Source: Hedera helix (taxonomy: Eukaryota > Streptophyta > Magnoliopsida > Apiales > Araliaceae). From it: 64,000 nt of DNA. The translations under genes and the position numbers were made by a program. Under the pieces are notes generated by a model, which was given only the letters and a program-made list of their open reading frames with translations, had not been told where the DNA came from and searched no databases. The stretch is from positions 7,852,501 to 7,916,500 of the forward strand of contig OX359264.1 in NCBI GenBank assembly GCA_947179155.2, in the 5' to 3' direction. Shown one piece after another: positions 51,001-60,000 of the stretch; the first letter of the stretch is position 1; the number at the start of each line of letters is the position of its first letter.

Positions 51001-54000
51001 AGGAAATAAACGTAGGTGAACCGATTCATCAGAAAAATTTTGGAATTTGAAAGTGGCACAAATTTCTAGAAAATCCTTAATATGGAGGTAAGGATCTTCT
51101 TGATCGATTCCATGAAAAATAGGCAGAAGATGCATTACTTGTGGTTTAAGCTCGAAATGGTTTGCGGTTGTGGCAGGCAATACAATGCATGACGGTGGAT
51201 TGGTGGTAATAGGTGAGAACAACTCCTTTAAGGTTTTCGTTTCTTCTTGTTCTTCAGCCATCGTTTCTCCCTCAAATAAAGGATTTAGTTCTAAATTTTC
51301 TATCCTAATCAATCTCTTATCACCACGCTTCCAAACAGTGCTCATACACTACTCTACTCCTAATTTTTTTTGTTTTTTTTTTGTTTTTTTTTGTTTTTTT
51401 TTTTTGTTTTTTTAAGAACTAGTAGAAGGAATTAATGTAAATTAGTGAGTTGGTGGAAAAAGTTATTTCAAGTCCCCGGCAACGGCGCCAAAAACTTGTT
51501 GTGATGTTTTACTTACTCGCAAGTGCACGAATTGAATATCTAGTATAGCTCAGAAGTGCGAGGTCGAACCCTAGACTTGACGGATGGAACGTGTATTTCC
51601 TCACTCACAAATTTTAATTAAATCCTAATCTAGTTTAAAAATTGTGGATTATGATTTATCAACTAAAAATGCAAACAAATATTAAAATAAGAATGCGAAT
51701 AAATTAACCAATAATAAAATACTAGGGTAACAGAATCATATATTTGATATCATATTCCAACATTCATGCCCAATTATTTTGTAAAATCAATTTGTTAATT
51801 CTTCCATAGCCAAACATATGTATAAAATCAAAACACTCATTATTTCCATCAAAACACAATTTATATCCGTTTTTAGCAAATCATAAACTGAATCCAACAA
51901 ATAATAACGAGAATCCAACTTTATTTTTTTATCTCAATAAAAATGGGCATTCAATAGTAAGAATTATTTTTAACATGAAAACACTAAATCTGTAAAATCA
52001 ATTGGCATAAATTTGTGCAATGAAATCAACCAAATATACTCATCCTTAACCCTAGAAAATAACCTAGCCTAGCATGCTTGTAATTAGAACACAAAACATC
52101 ATTAAATAATGTATGATTAAATTAACAGAATAGTTAATTAAATGTACCAACTAGTTGAGAAAATAAATAAATAAATCCTCAATTGCAATATCCCAAAATT
52201 ATTAAACTACTATTAATAAAAACTGCTACACAAAGAATATATTTTAATGGAAGAATTGTACTCATAAACTGCTAAAAGAGGAGAAATATCAAAACCGAAA
52301 TATCATGATCAACCACGAAGTTGCTACAGTTCTCTCGCAATTTCTGGACTTTTTCCCTCCACTTTGCTGCTGCTACGATCCACAATGTTGCCGTCATGTC
52401 CTCATGTGTTGCGTAAGCTGCCAGGTTATAAATTCCTCTTCTCCCACGCAAATAGTATTTTTCTTCAGCTAGGAGTCTCTTCTTTGCTGCATTAATCCTT
52501 TTTGGACTTCTATACGGAATAGAAGGCGACTGGCTGTTGACGTTCATTAAATAAAGTAATGGGCTGCATTAAATTTTCTTCAACTACTATACTAGGCTTG
52601 GCCCACAACTTGGCATGTTGCTTTTCCTTCTTTTGTTTCTTGCTGCTACGCGTTGCTGCTAAATCCCTTGTACTCCCCTAGCTTTGTTATTCTCTCCACA
52701 TAAGAAATAACATCTTAAAAATCAAATTTCTCTATTTAATTTTAAATATCTGAAAAGCATTAAAAACACATCAATTAATAATAATATGTACTTTTCAAAG
52801 TGTAAATTAGTAGGATAAAATGTATTAATTTCTTGACACATCAACATGGGGCCAAATCTAAGTCATTTAAAATAACTATATCTTCATGGGTCCGCCGTCC
52901 GTGTAACAAACTATGGTAACAAAGCAAACAAAGAGCAGCTCCTGATTTGGGCAGTTGGGCTAATGTTGATTATCCATGTGTTTATACTTTTTTCTTGGAT
53001 TGGATCTGATTTGCTGGAATTTTACTTTGAAGAATTTGAAGAAAAGGATGATAATATATATATATATATATATATATATAATGTATGTTATATTAGTGGT
53101 GCTAAGCAGGAATACTTGTCTTCTTATCCCAAAAAAAAAAAAAAGAATATCTCAGGCATTGTTCCGAGTGTCATTTCTAGATGTCTAGAAGCATGCCTGT
53201 AATTACCTGCATTGGTGCTTGAATGCAAGTATTTTGTATCTTATATCCTAGTCATCAGATCACGCATGAAATCTGACAGCTCAGATTGTTGAACATCTCT
53301 CAGTTCATTGTCATGCCTATATCTGACTTGTGCTTTTGAAATTCAATGCAGTTGTTATACTAGTCCCAACCAGAGAGCTAGCTCTTCAGACATCACAAGT
53401 CTGCAAAGAACTTGGGAAGCATTTGAAGATTCAAGTGATGGTCACGACTGGAGGAACTAGTTTGAAGGATGATATTATGCGTTTATATCAACCTGTCCAT
53501 TTGCTTGTTGGAACTCCTGGAAGAATACTAGATCTTTCCAAAAAGGGTATATGCCTATTGAATGATTGTGCGATGCTAGTCATGGATGAGGTATTTTATA
53601 GAATATTTTTATTTAATTCTACAGAATTCGTTAATTCATCCAATAAAAATGTTATGTCATGGTATGTAGATGTCTTTGATTTGAAATTTTTACCTCTATT
53701 ATTGGCTAAAATAGTTTGAAGAACTTATAAAATGTCTTTCTTTTAACATGAAGCTTTAAATAGTACTTAAACAAATTAATGCTAAGATTAGTCTTTACAA
53801 GTCACAGACCCAGAGTTAATTTAGAATATGTTTTCTTTTTTTGCTTTTAATACTTGTTTATTGATGTTGAATTTGATTCAGAATGATGCAAAATTGTTGT
53901 ATGTGCATTTTTGATCTTCTTCCGCAGAAAGGGGTCTGCGAGAGTCTAACTTTATATGCATTTATATTTCCCAGGCTGATAAGCTGTTGTCCCCAGAGTT

Positions 54001-57000
54001 TCAACCTTCGTTGGAGGAGCTAATTGAATTTCTTCCTCAGAATCGACAAATTTTGATGTTTTCAGCTACATTTCCAGTTACTGTCAAAGATTTCAAAGAC
54101 AGATATCTGGAAAGACCTTATGTTATTAATCTAATGGATGAGCTTACTCTTAAAGGTATCACACAATATTATGCTTTTGTAGAAGAAAGACAGAAGGTTC
54201 ACTGTCTCAATACTCTTTTTTCAAAGGTTAGATCTCAACTGAGCATTTATATTGCCAATTTTTATGTTCAGAAGTTTCATGCATCTGATGCTTTATTTAC
54301 AGCTGCAAATTAACCAATCGATCATTTTCTGCAACTCTGTGAATCGGGTGGAACTGTTGGCCAAGAAAATTACGGAATTGGGCTACTCCTGCTTTTATAT
54401 TCATGCTAAGATGCTGCAAGATCATCGCAACAGAGTATTTCATGATTTTCGCAATGGTGCATGCAGGAATCTTGTTTGCACTGGTATGCTTTGCATAAAG
54501 GCTTTTTGAATAGCTTTATTTAGTAAATCCGTTGGAATGTTCTACTTAGTTTTTCAATACCAAATTTTATGCTTATGTTTGTTGAAGCCCTTAGAATAAT
54601 ATTCATTGATATCATGTCTCTCAGTTGTTTGTCGCACAAGATAGAAAATCAACAAATAATCGACATGAAAAGATGATACACTAGCCTAGTGTCACGACCT
54701 TAGAGATTCCTAAGCCCAATCGTGCGGCCTTAGACAACTATCACCCTTTTCTAGTTGCTAAGTAAGCCTTACGCCAAGTGAACACCAAGAGAACTTGAGA
54801 GGAAACTTTAATAAGGAACAAGAGAACACTTTTGAAAGTAAGAAAGCTTTTACTACACAAGAGAGCTTTACAAGATTGCTTGGAGAATGCTTTTCCTTGG
54901 ATGGTGAACAAATGAGACCATCCTCCTATTTATATGCCTCCACCTCTTTAAGGGAAGGTTCTAGAAATTAATATTATAATCCTATATCCTAGAAAGATCT
55001 AGATAGAATATTCCAGATATGTACAAGTTCTACACCTTTCTACCAAAGTCTAGAAGATTCTAGGAAAGTATAGAATATACAAGAAAAGTGTAGAAAAGTG
55101 TGGAATATTCTAGAGGTTTCCCATACAGAGCTCCAATGTACTGCATTAATTAATTAATCTTCATCTGTGTTGGAAGGAACCTCGGACAAAATTAAGCGGG
55201 GCGTGACATTCTCCCCCACCTAAGCCGTCGACGTCCTCGTCGAGTCGTTGTGGAAAGCCTCGATCATGTCTTTGAATTGCCATAAAGCATCTTTAGCTTC
55301 CCAACTAGCTTCACTCGCCGGTAATCCCTTCCATTTCACCAAGTACTCGTGGCTGGGAGGGTGATGCTTCTTCCTTATGACCCGATCCGCTAAGATACTT
55401 TCTGCTACTTTGTCAAAGGAAGTAGTAACGGCTGGGGGTGCACGAGTTGATTCGCCTCGCTTGGGGTCTTCCTCATCTGAATGATAAGGCTTGAAACAAC
55501 TCCACCCTATATGAGGTCTTGCCAACTTTGGCAAGGATAGGAAACGGTCCCTCGTAACGCCGAAGCAAACCTTTGTGTAGTCTACGCAGTCGCTTCTTTT
55601 GTTCGGCGTTTAATTTCAGCAAAACTAAGTCCCCAATGCTATACTCCACGTGTCGCCTCCTCGTATCAGCCAATTTCTTCATTTTTTTGGCAGCTTTGTA
55701 AAGGTAGGACCGTGCGATGTCGGATTGCTCATGCCAAGACTTAGCAGCCTTGAATGCCGCTGGGCACTTCCCTTGGTACTTTATCACCAAGGTTTGTGGA
55801 GTAAGGGGTTGTTGGCCAGTCGCCAACTCAAATGGGCTCTTGTTGGTAGCCTCACTCCGCTGCAAGTTATAAGAGAATTGGGCAACATTGAGTAACTTGG
55901 CCCAATCCCTTTGATTGGCACTAACAAAGTGCCTTAAGTAAAGCTCCAACAAGGCATTAGCCCGCTCCGTTTGCCTATCGGTTTGGGGATGGAAGCTCGT
56001 AGAAAAGTGCAAATTTGACCCCATGATTTTGAAGAGCTCCGTCCAAAACTTCCCGGTAAACCGAGGGTCACGATCACTTATGATTGTTTTAGGCAAGCCC
56101 CAATACTTCACCACGCTTTTGAAGAACAAACGGGCTGCCTCCTCAGCTATACAATCCCTTGGAGTTGCTAGGAATGTGTCATATTTAGAGAATCGGTCAA
56201 TAATGACCATAATGCTCTCAAAACCATCAGAAGTAGGAAGAGCGGAGATGAAATCCATGCTAACGCTCTCCCAAGGTTGTCCCGGGATAGATAAAGGCTC
56301 CAAAAGTCCTGCGGGTAATTGATTTTCTACCTTGTCTTGTTGGCATACAAGGCAAGTCTTCACGTACATCTCCACCTCATCCTGCATATGAGGCCAATAG
56401 TAACTTGCCTCCAACAAGGCTCGGGTACGCCGTTGTCCTGGGTGACCAACCCATTTGGTGTTGTGGCACTCCTTTATAACACTCCTCCAAAGTTTCTCCC
56501 ATTTTGGGACGTAAATTCGCCGCCCTTTTGTAAGGAGTAAGCCATCCTCGACCCAGAACTGCTTAGTTTTTCCTTCCTTGGCCATTCCCACCAGTTGCTT
56601 GGCCAAGGGATCATGCTTTATCCCTTCTTTTATAAGGTCCAACAACTCCATATGGACCCTAGAGATAGCCGCTAATGCTGTCTTGCGGCTAAGTGCATCC
56701 GCCACAAAATTGATTTTTCCCGGCTTGTGCTCAAGGATGTAATCGAACTCGGCCAAGAAGTCCTGCCACCTGGCTTGCTTTGGGCTAAGCTTCTTTTGAG
56801 AGAGGAAGTAACTAGTAGCTATATTATCCGTGCGCACTACAAACTTAGACCCAAGCAAGTAGTGCCTCCAAGTACGTAGGCAATGCACAATTGCCGTCAT
56901 CTCCTTTGGACCGTGTATCGCCTTTCTATGTCATTGAGCTTACGACTTTCGTAGGCGATAGGATGCCCCTCTTGCATTAGAACGCCACCGATAGCAAAGT

Positions 57001-60000
57001 CTGAGGCATCCGTGCGTACCTCATAAGCCTTGGCACAATCGGGTAAAGCCAACACAGGCTCCTCCATGACAGCCTTCTTTAACCCCTCGAAAGCTTGTTG
57101 GCATTGAGAAGTCCATGCCCATGGTTTATCCTTCTTGAGCAAGTCAGTAAGTGGGGCTGCCCGAGATGAATACCCCGTGATGAAACGCCGATAATAATTG
57201 ACTAGCCCAAGAAAAGATCTTAGTTCCGTCACTCTTGTCGGAGGCTCCCATTCCTCTATCGCCTTAACTTTCTTCTTATCCATCATCAGTTTGCCCACTT
57301 TGATGACATGTCCCAGGAAGTGTACCTCCTCCTTAGCAAAAGTGCATTTTTCTCGTTTGACATAGAGCTCGTTCTCTTTGAGAACGGTTCGTAAGTGCTC
57401 GACGTGTTCCTCCAAAGTATTACTATGGATGACAATGTCATCCAAGTATACCACTACGAACCGATCCAAGAAAGAATGGAGGATCTTATTCATCAAAGTA
57501 CAAAATGTAGCTGGAGCATTAGTTAGGCCGAAGGGCATCACGAGGAACTCAAATGCTCCATAGCGAGTGACACAAGTAGTCTTGCCCTCGTCTCTCTCGG
57601 CAATCCGGACTTGATAATAACCCGACCTCAAGTCTAGCTTAGTGTAGTATCGGGCTTTACCAAGTTGATCAAATAAATCAGTTATAAGAGGAATATGATA
57701 TTTGTTTTTAATGGTTACCTTGTTTAGCGCCCGATAGTCAATGCATAGGCGTTGTGACCCGTCCGCCTTCTTTTGGAATAATACGGGCGACCCAAATGGC
57801 GATTTAGATGGCTGGATGAAGCCTATTTCCAGAAGCTCCTTCAATTGTCGCCTTAGCTCCTCCAGCTCTAGGGGTGACATCCTGTAAGGTGCCTTGGCAG
57901 GTGCCTTTGCCCCGGGCTCTAACTCGATTTGATGATCCACCTCTCGCCTAGGTGGGAGTCTTTTGGGCAACTCGGGTGGCATCACATCTTTGAACTCCTC
58001 CAACACATTTTGAATGGATGGGGAAATAACTTCATCATGGCCTTGATTGTCTCCGTCTTCCTTAAGTATGGCCAACCAGGTGTCCTCCCCCTTCTTCAAT
58101 CCCTTCTCCACTTGCATAGCGGAAAGAAACATTGCCCCCAATTTTGATGATGTTTCCTTGGCAGGGGAAACCGCTGGAACCAAGCATGGTTCTCCCTATA
58201 AGATCATCACCATGTTTAAACGAGGGAAAGGAACGACATTGAATTGCTTAAGAAAATCCATACCTAGGACCAAATTGAAGTCGTCCATGGGCGCCACTGA
58301 GAAATCTACTTTGCCTTGCCACGAGCCAAGTTGTAGTTCCACGCCACGAGCTACGCCGCTAATGGGTTTGGCTTGAGCATTCACAGTCTTTAGCTAACCC
58401 TTAGTTTCTGCCATCTTAAGTCCCAATCTTCGAGCCTCAGCGGGACTTACAAAGTTGTGCGACGCACCCGTATCAACTAGAAGTTGGGTGGTCTTTCCAT
58501 TCACGCGACCCTCCACGTGCATCAAGCTTCGATCACCCGCCTGGTGAGAAGTAGGCCGGACTTTCAATGCGTTTAACAGTTTGAGACAACCCATTGTAGC
58601 CTCCTTGCCTTCATCCTCTGTCTGAATCATCAGGCTGCTCAAGCATTGCGATGAGGGCCTTACGTTTAGGGCAATCCCTAGCCCAATGAGGACCGCTACA
58701 CAGGAAGCATCCTTCTCGAGGCTTCATATCTTTCTTGCCTTTGCTCCCTTCTAGCCCCCGCTCATGCCATGGCTTGGTGCCTTTGCTCTTTGGTGGTTCA
58801 CCCTTTTGTCTAGAACTTTCGCTTTTCTCCATGGAACGATATTCCACCAAAGATTCTGCAACCGTTAATGCCGTTACAATATCTTCAACCTTATGCCTCT
58901 TGAGCTCTTGAGCAGCCCAAGGTTTGAGCCCATCCATGAAGTTGAAAAGAAGATCCTCCTCACTCATGTTCGTGATTTGAAGCATAAGATCAGAGAAAGT
59001 CCCCACGTAATCTTGGATGGACCGATCTTGTTTGAGCTCCTTCATCTTCTTACGGGCATCACGACCAACATTCTCGGGATATAATTGCTTTTTGAGCTCT
59101 GCCTTAAGTGTGTCCCAAGAATCAATAGTAAGAGTGCCTTTTTCCATCTCGGCACATTTCCTACGCCACCACACCATAGCAATATCAGTGAAATAAAGAG
59201 AAGCAGTGTTTACTTTTACCTTATCCTCCAAGTCGAGTGTTGCGAAGTATCTTTCCATATGCCACAAGAAGTTGTCAATCATCGTGGCATCTCGCTTGCC
59301 GTCGTACTCCTTCGGCTTGGGGATATCTTTCACTCTTGGCACCTCCCTAGCTTGAGGGCGTGGAGCCTCCACTGCGCCATTCGCCACCGCTCGTTTGCAT
59401 AGGGTCCAATCGGCCTTGATTTCCTCCACAAAAGCCTTCATGGTTTGCATTTCTCCTTGCACGTTCGCCAAGACTTCCAAGACCTTAGCTTGGAAAGCCA
59501 TACTTTCCTGTGCCGCCTCATAGGTGGTGGACTTGAAGGCCTCGAGTAACTTGTCATGATACCTCTCTATCTTGGCATTGAGCCCCTCGATGGAGTCTTC
59601 CATGTTTTGCTCAAGACGATCAAGTCGTTCTTTGACATCCGCCATGGCCACTTCTAGTCTTGACACTCGAGTATCTAGGATAGCCATAGCGTCCCTTGAT
59701 TTTTCTTGTCTTGCCCCTTTAGAAGAAGTGGACACTTCTTCCCTATCCCTTAGTTGCTCCTCCGTCATGTTCGACATGGTGTCGGGTAGTAACGAACGCC
59801 TTCGTTAAACCTACTCTGATACCAACTGTCACGGCCTTAGAGATTCCTAAGCCCAATCGTGCGGCCTTAGACAACTATCACCCTTTTCTAGTTGCTAAGT
59901 AAGCCTTACGCCAAGTGAACACCAAGAGAACTTGAGAGGAAACTTTAATAAGGAACAAGAGAACACTTTTGAAAGTAAGAAAGCTTTTACTACACAAGAG

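Larger units (their letters stand above)
42596..52843 (-). mobile_element. Athila-type Ty3/gypsy retrotransposon, complete, in helicase intron 3
   Basis: 10,248 bp with LTRs of 1349 and 1347 bp and target duplication ACATG (42591-42595, 52844-52848). It is antisense to the host gene. In sense order it carries the 5' LTR, a tRNA-Asp primer site, gag-protease, RT-RNase H, integrase, a 1.9-kb non-coding stretch, a polypurine tract and the 3' LTR. The tRNA-Asp primer site and the RT block YCFLDGYSGYNQIPVDPSDQ mark the Athila group. The LTRs differ at only a handful of sites, so the insertion is recent. Two in-frame stops break the pol frame. Confidence 0.92.

Noticed and set aside
55650..59808. 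Plus-strand frames of 61-109 codons across the chromovirus
   Set aside because: They are opposite-strand shadows of gag, RT and integrase.
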